A DNA stretch of 34,034 nt from Bacteroidales bacterium (GTDB taxonomy: Bacteria; Bacteroidota; Bacteroidia; Bacteroidales; P3): assembly GCA_017480145.1 (NCBI GenBank), contig JAFVBF010000065.1, positions 1 to 34,034 of the forward strand, given 5' to 3'. Positions 7,446 through 13,605 of the stretch are shown here, piece after piece. The translations under genes and the position numbers were made by a program. Each line of letters begins with the position of its first letter. Positions within the stretch are counted from its first letter, which is position 1. The notes under the pieces were generated by a model. It was not told the origin of the DNA. It did no database searches and saw nothing but the letters and a program-made list of their open reading frames with translations.

Positions 7446-7479
7446 GGTTGACATCCAACATCGATTGATAGTATTCAAA
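7446..7479. repeat. imperfect direct repeat, copy B (distal side of GIY-YIG cassette)
   Basis: GGTTGACATCCA followed by ACATCGATTGATAGTATTCAA; partner of the copy at 6474-6506. On the minus strand it encodes YYQSMLDVN in the frame of a short open reading frame, against YY*SILDVN in copy A. Confidence 0.75.
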
Positions 7480-7509
7480 ACGTTGGAATATATAATTAAT
7501 TGTGTATAT

Positions 7510-7517
7510 CAAAGATA
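7510..7517 (-). promoter_or_regulatory. possible -7 box facing the GIY-YIG cassette
   Basis: Minus strand TATCTTTG fits TAnnTTTG. A transcript from here would cover repeat copy B, the 53-aa frame and the GIY-YIG gene. No good -33 element is visible. Confidence 0.4.
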
Positions 7518-7772
7518 AACTGTCTTTGAATTGATGGTTGGTTCATTTTGGTATGCCCTCCACCGGTTGTTCTGTTTGGTATGCTTGTTGTGTCATAAAA
7601 TCGGAAGATCTATACGATACTAATCCCTATATGATAAAGTCTGTTTTTGATGCTTGTCTATAATCGAAAATGTTATTGATTTTAGAATTATTAACAAATT
7701 TAACGAATGTATTATTTTATTGTAATATATCGTATTAACATCTATTTTGCTTGTGCTTGTAGCGAAAAAGAA

Positions 7773-7802
7773 TTGTGAATTGTGTTTTTTTTTGTTTCTT
7801 TG
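7773..7802 (+). promoter_or_regulatory. promoter of the acpP-fabF-rnc operon
   Basis: TTTCTTTG at 7795-7802 is one base off the TAnnTTTG box; a TTGTG sequence at 7773-7777 could serve as -33 with a 17-base gap. It leaves a leader of about 25 nt before the acpP ATG. Several T-runs make the exact -33 uncertain. Confidence 0.5.
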
Positions 7803-7833
7803 CACTTTCGTTTAACCCATAAAATGAATTAAA

Positions 7834-8088
7834 ATGTCAGAAATTGCACAAAAAGTAACAGAAATCATCATTGATAAGCTGGGCGTTGACGAGGCACAGG
7901 TCGTCAGAGAGGCAAGTTTCACCAATGATTTGGGTGCTGACTCATTGGACACCGTTGAATTAATCATGGAGCTCGAAAAGGAGTTTGACACCACTATTCC
8001 CGAGGAACTGACCGAAAAGATTGTTACCGTCGGTGATGCTATCGATTTCATTGAGAATCCCGAAGCATTTGCAGCTTCCCACAAGTAA
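7834..8088 (+). CDS. acpP: acyl carrier protein
   Basis: An 84-aa acidic carrier that holds growing acyl chains on a 4'-phosphopantetheine arm during type II fatty acid synthesis. The attachment site is Ser37 in [15 protein letters not shown]. Length, acidity and the helix II recognition surface ([14 protein letters not shown]) are typical. The C-terminus PEAFAASHK is a slight extension. It is followed by fabF with a 27-base gap, the widespread acpP-fabF arrangement, so both are co-transcribed from the promoter just upstream. Confidence 0.97.
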   Translation: MSEIAQKVTEIIIDKLGVDEAQVVREASFTNDLGADSLDTVELIMELEKEFDTTIPEELTEKIVTVGDAIDFIENPEAFAASHK

Positions 8089-8115
8089 TTGTTGATTAAC
8101 CCTTTTTCAGTATTA

Positions 8116-9363
8116 ATGGAGCTGAAAAGAGTAGTAGTGACCGGGCTCGGTGCATTAACACCGATTGGAAACAATGTTGTCTCCACGTGGAAGGCAATGT
8201 TGCAGGGTGTTAGTGGAGCGAGCCCGATTACACGTTTTGACCCTGAGCATTTCAAATGCAAAATTGCTTGTGAGCTTAAGGGTTATGATATGTTGAATTA
8301 CTTCGACAAAAAAGAAGGTCGAAGATTGGATCTTTTCACCCAATACGGCATGGTGGCTGCCGATGAGGCCATCGCAGATGCAGGATTGGTAGAAGCTGCA
8401 TACGACAATGCCCGTGTTGGTGTTATTTGGGGCTGTGGCATGGGCGGTGTCAAATCGTTCTATGACGCAGTCGTTGATTTCCAAAAGGCTGGCGGTATTA
8501 CGCCACGTTTTAGCCCTTTCTTAGTCCCCAGTGTCATTACTGATATTTGTCCAGGCCATATTTCTATTAAGTATGGTTTCCGTGGCCCCAACTATGTAAC
8601 CACTGCCGCCTGCGCATCGTCGGGTGTGGCTATTTGTAATGCAGTGGACGCTATCCGCCTATGCAAGGCTGATGCCATTGTTGTTGGTGGCTCTGAGGCG
8701 GCGGTCACGGAAATGGGTATTGGTGGTTTTGCTGCTATGCAGGCTCTCTCAACCCGCAATGATGATCCTCAGACTGCTTCGCGCCCGTTTGATAAGGACC
8801 GTGACGGCTTTGTTCTGGGAGAGGGGGCAGGAGTTTTAGTGTTGGAAGAAATGGAGCACGCCTTGGCTCGTGGAGCTAAGATATATGCCGAAGTTACGGG
8901 CTATGGTCTAACTGCTGACGGACATCACATTACGGCACCTCATCCCGACGGGCAGGGTGCTCGTGAGGCCATGCGCTTAGCCATAGAAGACTCTGGTATG
9001 AACATTTCTGATGTGGATCACATCAATACGCATGGTACGTCTACTCCTATTGGCGATAGAGCTGAAACATCAGCCATAGTCAATCTTTTTGGAAGCCATG
9101 CGCAGCACATTGCCATTAATTCTACCAAATCAATGACAGGTCATCTGCTGGGAGCTGCTGGTGCCGTAGAGGCTATCGCAGCTATCCTGTCTATTCATAA
9201 CGGCATGGTTCCCCCTACGATTAATCATTTTACTGATGATTCTGATTTGCCGCAGTTAGATTATACTTTTGGCAAGGCTGCCGTACGTCCTGTAAGTTTT
9301 GCATTGAGCAATGCCTTCGGTTTTGGAGGGCATAACGTCTCGTTGGCATTCCGCAAGTTCTAA
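8116..9363 (+). CDS. fabF: 3-oxoacyl-[acyl-carrier-protein] synthase II
   Basis: Cytosolic condensing enzyme that extends acyl-ACP with malonyl-ACP in fatty acid elongation. The 415-aa protein has the complete thiolase-fold active site: Cys166 in TTAACASSGVA, His306 in NTHGTSTPIGD, Lys338 and His343 in KSMTGHLLGAAG. These lie three positions after the E. coli FabF residues. The start is the ATG giving MELKRVVVTGLGALTPIG; a TTG nine codons earlier overlaps the region directly behind acpP and does not fit the family. It sits between acpP and rnc, with only 7 bases to the latter. Confidence 0.97.
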   Translation: MELKRVVVTGLGALTPIGNNVVSTWKAMLQGVSGASPITRFDPEHFKCKIACELKGYDMLNYFDKKEGRRLDLFTQYGMVAADEAIADAGLVEAAYDNARVGVIWGCGMGGVKSFYDAVVDFQKAGGITPRFSPFLVPSVITDICPGHISIKYGFRGPNYVTTAACASSGVAICNAVDAIRLCKADAIVVGGSEAAVTEMGIGGFAAMQALSTRNDDPQTASRPFDKDRDGFVLGEGAGVLVLEEMEHALARGAKIYAEVTGYGLTADGHHITAPHPDGQGAREAMRLAIEDSGMNISDVDHINTHGTSTPIGDRAETSAIVNLFGSHAQHIAINSTKSMTGHLLGAAGAVEAIAAILSIHNGMVPPTINHFTDDSDLPQLDYTFGKAAVRPVSFALSNAFGFGGHNVSLAFRKF

Positions 9364-9370
9364 GGGCTTT

Positions 9371-10102
9371 ATGTGGTTTTGGCAGCGTAGGAAAGAGGAC
9401 GATGCTTTTGATAGGTTTTTTAAGAATATTTTAGGATTTCATTCTCGTAAGCGGGAGTTGTATCAGTTGGCTTTTATCCATAGATCCAAGTCCATTGTTT
9501 CTATGCATGGAGAGCCTTCTAATAATGAGAGGCTTGAATATTTAGGTGATGCGGTTCTCGGTGTCATCGTGGCAGACTATCTTTACAAGCTCTATCCTAA
9601 TGCTGATGAAGGATTCCTTACGGAGACACGTTCCAAAATCGTTTCGCGAGCTAATCTGGGTCAGGTGGCAAGAAAAATAGGTCTGCTGGATTTGGTTCAG
9701 TACGACCGAGAATCACCTGGACTCTTCAAGTCTATGGGGGGAGATGCTTTTGAGGCTTTAGTCGGTGCCATGTATATTGATAAAGGTTATCAATTTACGC
9801 GCAATGTTATTGTCAGTCGTATTCTTACGCAGTACGTTGATGTTGAGCAAATGGCTCACACGGAATTTAACTATAAAGGCAAGATTATAGATTGGGGACA
9901 GAAAAACCGGCATAAGGTGGTCTTTGAGCTTGTCAGGACTATTTCGTATGGACGACACAGTCGCAATCAATATGAATGCCGTGTGGCTATTGACGGCTCT
10001 CCAGCCGAGTCGGCCATAGATTATTCTATCAAGGCTGCCGAACAGCGCGCTGCCGAAAAAACCCTCAAAAAAATAGAGGGTCAACAAGAGATAGATAAAT
10101 AG
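9371..10102 (+). CDS. rnc: ribonuclease III
   Basis: Double-strand-specific endoribonuclease that processes rRNA precursors and structured mRNAs. In this 243-aa protein the RNase III signature NNERLEYLGDAVLG is at residues 51-64, with catalytic Glu/Asp (Glu56, Asp60), and a second acidic cluster follows in GDAFEALVGAMYID. The C-terminal third (residues about 165-240) has the double-stranded RNA-binding domain, ending SAIDYSIKAAEQRAAEKTLK. I start at ATG 9371 (MWFWQRRKED), since the longer frame overlaps fabF by 53 bases. The acpP-fabF-rnc order is a common operon. Confidence 0.95.
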   Translation: MWFWQRRKEDDAFDRFFKNILGFHSRKRELYQLAFIHRSKSIVSMHGEPSNNERLEYLGDAVLGVIVADYLYKLYPNADEGFLTETRSKIVSRANLGQVARKIGLLDLVQYDRESPGLFKSMGGDAFEALVGAMYIDKGYQFTRNVIVSRILTQYVDVEQMAHTEFNYKGKIIDWGQKNRHKVVFELVRTISYGRHSRNQYECRVAIDGSPAESAIDYSIKAAEQRAAEKTLKKIEGQQEIDK

Positions 10103-10153
10103 CTGTTATTTGAGTGGATTAGATGAATCCTCGACATTTTAAGGACACACTGT

Positions 10154-10181
10154 CCGAAGTGCTTGTCGATAAGTACTTTGG
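10154..10181. terminator. possible bidirectional terminator hairpin between rnc and the permease gene
   Basis: CCGAAGTGCTT and AAGTACTTTGG can pair over 11 positions, two as G-T, around GTCGAT. It lies in the 89-base gap between converging genes. T-runs on either side are poor, so terminator activity is only likely. Confidence 0.35.
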
Positions 10182-10191
10182 TCTTCTTCGG

Positions 10192-11433
10192 TCATATTCG
10201 GGCATGGCGCGTAGTGAGAAAGACGGACAGACTGCTGAGTGATGCAACCAGCAGAAAGGTGTAGAGAAAGTCGATGCCCCGCATAGCGACGGGAAAGGTA
10301 TTGACGATGAAATTGTCGCCCATACGGATAAGTCCACAGTGCAGTTGCAAGAAGCAGGCAATAAAGCCCAATAGAAGTCCGGCAGCAATACCAACGGCAC
10401 TGATAAGTAGTCCTTCTAAGAAAAATACTTTACGGATAGATTGTGGGGGCATCCCCATACTACGGAGGGTAGATATGTCATGCTGTTTGTCAATGATGAG
10501 CAGTGACAGTGATGCAACTAAATTGAGAGTGGATATAAGGGTGATAAGTGATAGGATTAGATAGATTCCAAGCCTCTCGCTACGAAATACTTTATAATAT
10601 AGGGGTTGCTGGTCAAATCGGTCAAGCACTTTGAATTCAGGTCCGATTAATCTTTTTAAATCGGATTTTACTTTTTGGGTACTTTGGCTTCCATCAAGTA
10701 CGATGGACAATGAACTGCATTCATCCCTGTCATAATCCAGTAGACCACGCATAAGGTCAATGTGTGCAAGAACGTAACGGCTATCAATATCCTGTTGGAT
10801 GAAGAATGTGCCAGAGGGCATAACTTGGCGACTATTGAAGGCTTGATCCATTGATACTCCAATGGCACTACCCCTTCTTGGAATATGCAGAGCGATAGGA
10901 CTGTTGTCATTGGCGTGAAGACCAAGCCGATAGTATACCTCGCTGCCCAGAATGATGTAGTCCATTTCTTGCTGCTGCATGAGCCCAGTTTCGGGATTGA
11001 TTAGGTTCACGTTGTCATGCAGTACGTAGCTGCCTTGGTATAGCATGGTGTCGATACCTGTGGCTTTGGGATACCTCTCATCGACCCCTCGTAATATGAC
11101 AATTGCATCATTTTGCCGATGTGTTGCCCATGCGGCTTCTTCCACAATTTGGGTAAATGTTGCTACACCCGGCAGGTTTTGCATCTTTAGGGTGTCAATA
11201 TCTTCCAAATGAAAACTCTTGCCTTTGACGGACTCTACTTTGAGTTCTGGGTCGAATGCGTTGAAAAGCCCTTGTGTGAGGTTCCCAATGCCATTATATA
11301 CACTTAGTACTATGATAAGTGCCATAGTGCTGACGGCAATTCCTACTAAGGAAATCCAAGAGATAACGTTAATGACGGACTTCTGCTTGCGAGAGAACAA
11401 GTAGCGTCGGGCTATGAGGAATGGCAGGTTCAT
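10192..11433 (-). CDS. LolC/LolE-type (FtsX family) ABC transporter permease
   Basis: A 413-aa inner-membrane protein probably acting with an ATPase in lipoprotein release to the outer-membrane pathway. The start MNLPFLIARRYLFSRKQKSVINVISWIS is the typical Lol permease N-terminus. One membrane segment at about 22-48 precedes a large periplasmic MacB-like domain (about 50-280), then three C-terminal segments (about 283-310, 333-365, 380-405) in the FtsX pattern, with RSMGMPPQSIRKVFFLEG between them. It follows rbfA with a 52-base gap on the same strand. The ATPase and a second permease are not in the window, as is usual in Bacteroidota where this permease sits by rbfA. Substrate is inferred from family. 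Confidence 0.88.
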   Translation of the reverse strand: MNLPFLIARRYLFSRKQKSVINVISWISLVGIAVSTMALIIVLSVYNGIGNLTQGLFNAFDPELKVESVKGKSFHLEDIDTLKMQNLPGVATFTQIVEEAAWATHRQNDAIVILRGVDERYPKATGIDTMLYQGSYVLHDNVNLINPETGLMQQQEMDYIILGSEVYYRLGLHANDNSPIALHIPRRGSAIGVSMDQAFNSRQVMPSGTFFIQQDIDSRYVLAHIDLMRGLLDYDRDECSSLSIVLDGSQSTQKVKSDLKRLIGPEFKVLDRFDQQPLYYKVFRSERLGIYLILSLITLISTLNLVASLSLLIIDKQHDISTLRSMGMPPQSIRKVFFLEGLLISAVGIAAGLLLGFIACFLQLHCGLIRMGDNFIVNTFPVAMRGIDFLYTFLLVASLSSLSVFLTTRHARI

Positions 11434-11485
11434 GAATGGCGGGTGTGGGACGGAGGCCCTTCTGCAAGGGAGGCAATCTACAGAA

Positions 11486-11830
11486 TCACTGTTTTAGCAG
11501 ATTCTCAATATTCTCAATGTAGTCCAAAGAGTCATCGATAAAGAATTCTAACTGGGGAATAATACGAAGTTGTTTGCCTTCGCGTAGACCGAGACGTCTC
11601 CGTAGGTCGGCAGCATTATCTATCACGGATTTGAAAACTTGTTCTTTCTCTACGCCTCCGATAGGAAAAATGCTGAGGTGTATGCGGGCTATGGATAGGT
11701 CGGGAGTGATGCGTACCCCTGTGACGGTGATAAGTGAATTGCCCAGCACGGGCTTCATCTCTTTGAGAAAGATTTCTCCCATGTCCTGCTGAATGAGACG
11801 GGCGATTTTGTTCTGTCGTGTTGTTTGCAT
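11486..11830 (-). CDS. rbfA: 30S ribosome-binding factor A
   Basis: A 114-aa KH-fold assembly factor that binds the late pre-30S particle and helps mature the 16S 5' end. MQTTRQNKIARLIQQDMGEIF is the usual opening, and ITVTGVRITPDLSIARIHLSIF with LRRRLGLREGKQLRIIPQLEFFIDDSLDY are the two conserved blocks. The open frame runs 65 codons further upstream, across the promoter and opposite the divergent lipoprotein gene; that part is not coding. It is first in a two-gene unit with the permease. Confidence 0.95.
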   Translation of the reverse strand: MQTTRQNKIARLIQQDMGEIFLKEMKPVLGNSLITVTGVRITPDLSIARIHLSIFPIGGVEKEQVFKSVIDNAADLRRRLGLREGKQLRIIPQLEFFIDDSLDYIENIENLLKQ

Positions 11831-11848
11831 AGTGTAGAAATAGAGCTG

Positions 11849-11856
11849 CAAATATA
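11849..11856 (-). promoter_or_regulatory. -7 box for rbfA
   Basis: The minus strand reads TATATTTG, an exact TAnnTTTG, 18 bases before the rbfA ATG. A TTTTGG sequence lies about 11 bases further upstream, too close for a standard -33 element. Confidence 0.6.
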
Positions 11857-11920
11857 CGTGAAAAAACCAAAATGCCCTTTGTAAATAATAATTTTCAGGG
11901 GTTTGGCGTTTGTAGTAAGT

Positions 11921-12124
11921 ATGAAGATTTACCGTACGATAGTACTGTTTATGCTGGTAGGTATAGTTGCAGGCTCTTGTAGTAAGAAGGGAGTAAGGAT
12001 GCCTAAGCATCGCAAACGTACGCATTGCGATTGCCCTACGTTTTCAATGGGGGATGCGTGTTTTCATGATGATAGTACATTAGTATGGCAGGCAGTGGGT
12101 TGTGGGGATGACTGTCATGAATGA
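11921..12124 (+). CDS. small Cys-rich lipoprotein overlapping a SprT-like gene
   Basis: A 67-aa predicted lipoprotein: MKIYRTIVLFMLVGIVAGSC, with the lipobox AGSC and Cys20 as the lipid site. The mature part is basic (KKGVRMPKHRKR) and then Cys/His-rich (Cys36, Cys38, Cys47, Cys61, Cys65), which suggests metal binding or disulfides. ATG 11921 gives a clean signal; a TTG at 11903 would add six residues. The last codons overlap the start of the SprT-like gene by 8 to 17 bases, so translation is likely coupled. No family recognised. Confidence 0.75.
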   Translation: MKIYRTIVLFMLVGIVAGSCSKKGVRMPKHRKRTHCDCPTFSMGDACFHDDSTLVWQAVGCGDDCHE

Positions 12125-12749
12125 GGATGCTGTGGCTCGTGTTCGTGAGGCTTTAGGCCGTCATGTGCCAGAAAAGGCCGTAGAACGCCTTACGCTGTAT
12201 ATCATACAACGGGGTGTTTATCTTCGTATTAGCCGTCAGAGAACCAGCAGATATGGCGACTACCGATGGCCGCAGCGGGGCCGCACATATCATGCAATCA
12301 GTGTCAATGGTAACCTCAATAAGTATTTCTTTCTGATGGTGTTTCTACATGAGATGGCGCATTTGGAAACGTATCTGCGCTATTCCAATAGTGTTCGTGC
12401 GCATGGACATGAGTGGCAGACTCAGTACAGAATGTTCTTGGTGCAATATCGAGACTGTTTCCCTGAAGACGTGCAGCCGCTCTACGGTCGTTACATTGCT
12501 CGCATTCCCCTTCATGGCCAGTCTGGGCATTGTTTGGAGCAGCAGTTGCTACATTATAATGAACTACATTCTGGGGATTCACTGCCTATGTTGAATGACC
12601 TTGCCCCAGGTACTATATTTTGTCTGGCTGGACAGCCAGGCATTCGGTTTCGTTCTTGCACGAAGCGCCGCACACGCTGGGTTTGTGTTGAACTCTCATC
12701 GGGGCTAACTTATCAGATAAAGGGAACCACTTACGTGTATCCTGAATAG
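12117..12749 (+). CDS. SprT-like zinc metallopeptidase domain protein
   Basis: A 210-aa predicted cytosolic protein with HEMAH at residues 78-82 (zinc ligands His78 and His82, catalytic Glu79) and a further His in RAHGHEW (residues 95-100), the arrangement of SprT/Spartan-like proteins. N-terminal residues 1-30 are helical; YHAISVNGNLNKYFFLMVFLHE leads into the motif. The C-terminal 60 residues have scattered cysteines rather than the paired CxxC of classical SprT. An ATG three codons earlier (12108, MTVMNEDAV) is the alternative start. In Bacteroidota such proteins are often annotated SprT-like with no known substrate. Confidence 0.85.
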   Translation: MNEDAVARVREALGRHVPEKAVERLTLYIIQRGVYLRISRQRTSRYGDYRWPQRGRTYHAISVNGNLNKYFFLMVFLHEMAHLETYLRYSNSVRAHGHEWQTQYRMFLVQYRDCFPEDVQPLYGRYIARIPLHGQSGHCLEQQLLHYNELHSGDSLPMLNDLAPGTIFCLAGQPGIRFRSCTKRRTRWVCVELSSGLTYQIKGTTYVYPE

Positions 12750-12812
12750 ACGCCCATGTCATACCGTTCTGGACTGGGGCATCCTCATGGGCTTAATGTT
12801 TTAAATAATTTG

Positions 12813-12820
12813 TACCTTTG
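12813..12820 (+). promoter_or_regulatory. -7 box for the 56-aa gene and lptE cluster
   Basis: TACCTTTG fits TAnnTTTG and lies 19 bases before the ATG at 12840. It would drive the small gene, the LptE-family gene and DUF2723. Confidence 0.55.
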
Positions 12821-12839
12821 CATTCTAAAAAAAGATGTT

Positions 12840-13010
12840 ATGGATAATAATTTCAAGATTAAGATAGATGCTTTGGTAGACGAAATAAACACCGTCACTG
12901 ATTTAATTCGTAAAATAGAGATTTTGAATTATATGGAGCAGCAGTCTTCTTTTATGCTGTGGCAGTTGGAGGAAGAGAAGCGTATTGATGATGACTCAAG
13001 AGATTATTAA
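12840..13010 (+). CDS. 56-aa hypothetical protein, acidic
   Basis: A short protein starting MDNNFKIKIDALVDEINTV and ending DDDSRDY, predicted mainly helical with a coiled-coil-like central part (DLIRKIEILNYMEQQ). It has no signal peptide or membrane segment. The ATG follows a good -7 box by 19 bases; the longer frame (28 more codons) crosses that promoter. It is 44 bases before the LptE-family start and probably co-transcribed. Family not recognised. Confidence 0.6.
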   Translation: MDNNFKIKIDALVDEINTVTDLIRKIEILNYMEQQSSFMLWQLEEEKRIDDDSRDY

Positions 13011-13054
13011 TCTCTGACACTGTGTATATAATGGAAGCCCTTAATCCAAGCGGT

Positions 13055-13603
13055 ATGGAGGTATGCATTGGTCGACATGGTGAAGATAGGCGAATCCCTC
13101 TCATCATTCTTCCTATTCTTGCACTGTGCTTTTCGTGCTTCTTCATCTCCTGCTCGGGCGGCTATAGTTTTACGGGAGCCTCTATACCTCCAAATGCTAA
13201 GACGCTTTCACTTCGCGCTTTCCCCAACTATGCCAGTAGCGTGAATCCTACGCTTAGCCAGCAATTGTATGAGCGTTTGCGGTCTATGTACGAATCGCAA
13301 ACCTCCTTGAGTGTTATCAGCAGTGATGGCGATCTGCAGGTTTCGGGTGAAATAACAGGCTATGTGACGCAGGCCTCAGCACTTTCTGCCAATGACAATG
13401 TGGCTACCAACCGCCTTACGGTGACGATTAAGGTCAAATTTGTCAATCTTCTTGATTCTGATGTCGACTTTGAACAATCCTTTTCCCGTTATAAAGAATA
13501 TGACGCTTCTCGCGATTTCTCAGCAGTCGAAAATTCTTTGGTAGATGAATTAGTAGAGGAACTTGCTGATGATATTTTCAATAAAACGGTCGTAAACTGG
13601 TAA
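13055..13603 (+). CDS. lptE: LptE family lipoprotein (LPS assembly)
   Basis: Outer-membrane lipoprotein that plugs the LptD barrel and delivers LPS to the surface. The frame beginning at MEVCIGRHGEDRR gives 182 aa with a hydrophobic stretch ending FFISCS, so Cys33 is the likely lipid site. After it comes GGYSFTGASIPPNAKTLSLRAFPN, the conserved start of the Bacteroidota LptE family, and the C-terminal VENSLVDELVEELADDIFNKTVVNW is also typical. ATG 13031 is a possible longer start (eight more residues). The next gene begins two bases after its stop. The partner lptD is not in this window. Confidence 0.88.
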   Translation: MEVCIGRHGEDRRIPLIILPILALCFSCFFISCSGGYSFTGASIPPNAKTLSLRAFPNYASSVNPTLSQQLYERLRSMYESQTSLSVISSDGDLQVSGEITGYVTQASALSANDNVATNRLTVTIKVKFVNLLDSDVDFEQSFSRYKEYDASRDFSAVENSLVDELVEELADDIFNKTVVNW

Positions 13604-13605
13604 AT

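Larger units (their letters stand above)
7371..7772. other. intergenic region upstream of acpP, mostly without recognisable genes
   Basis: Apart from repeat copy B and a short minus-strand frame (MLDVNHPTARNTKESISHVC, 50 codons from 7461), I see no gene. A TATCTTTG -7 box on the minus strand lies at 7510-7517. The stretch from about 7620 to 7760 is very AT-rich and precedes the acpP promoter. Confidence 0.5.

Noticed and set aside
10119-10400. 93-aa minus-strand frame overlapping the permease 3' end, considered as a frameshifted C-terminus
   Set aside because: The permease frame already contains the full FtsX C-terminal segments and ends naturally; the other frame is low-complexity Ser/Cys/Pro.
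11831-12025. 65-codon N-terminal extension of rbfA
   Set aside because: It crosses the rbfA -7 box and lies opposite the lipoprotein gene; RbfA proteins start at MQTTRQNKIA-like sequences.
12840-12842. Start of the 56-aa gene at 12756 instead of 12840
   Set aside because: The longer frame would be translated across the TACCTTTG promoter box.
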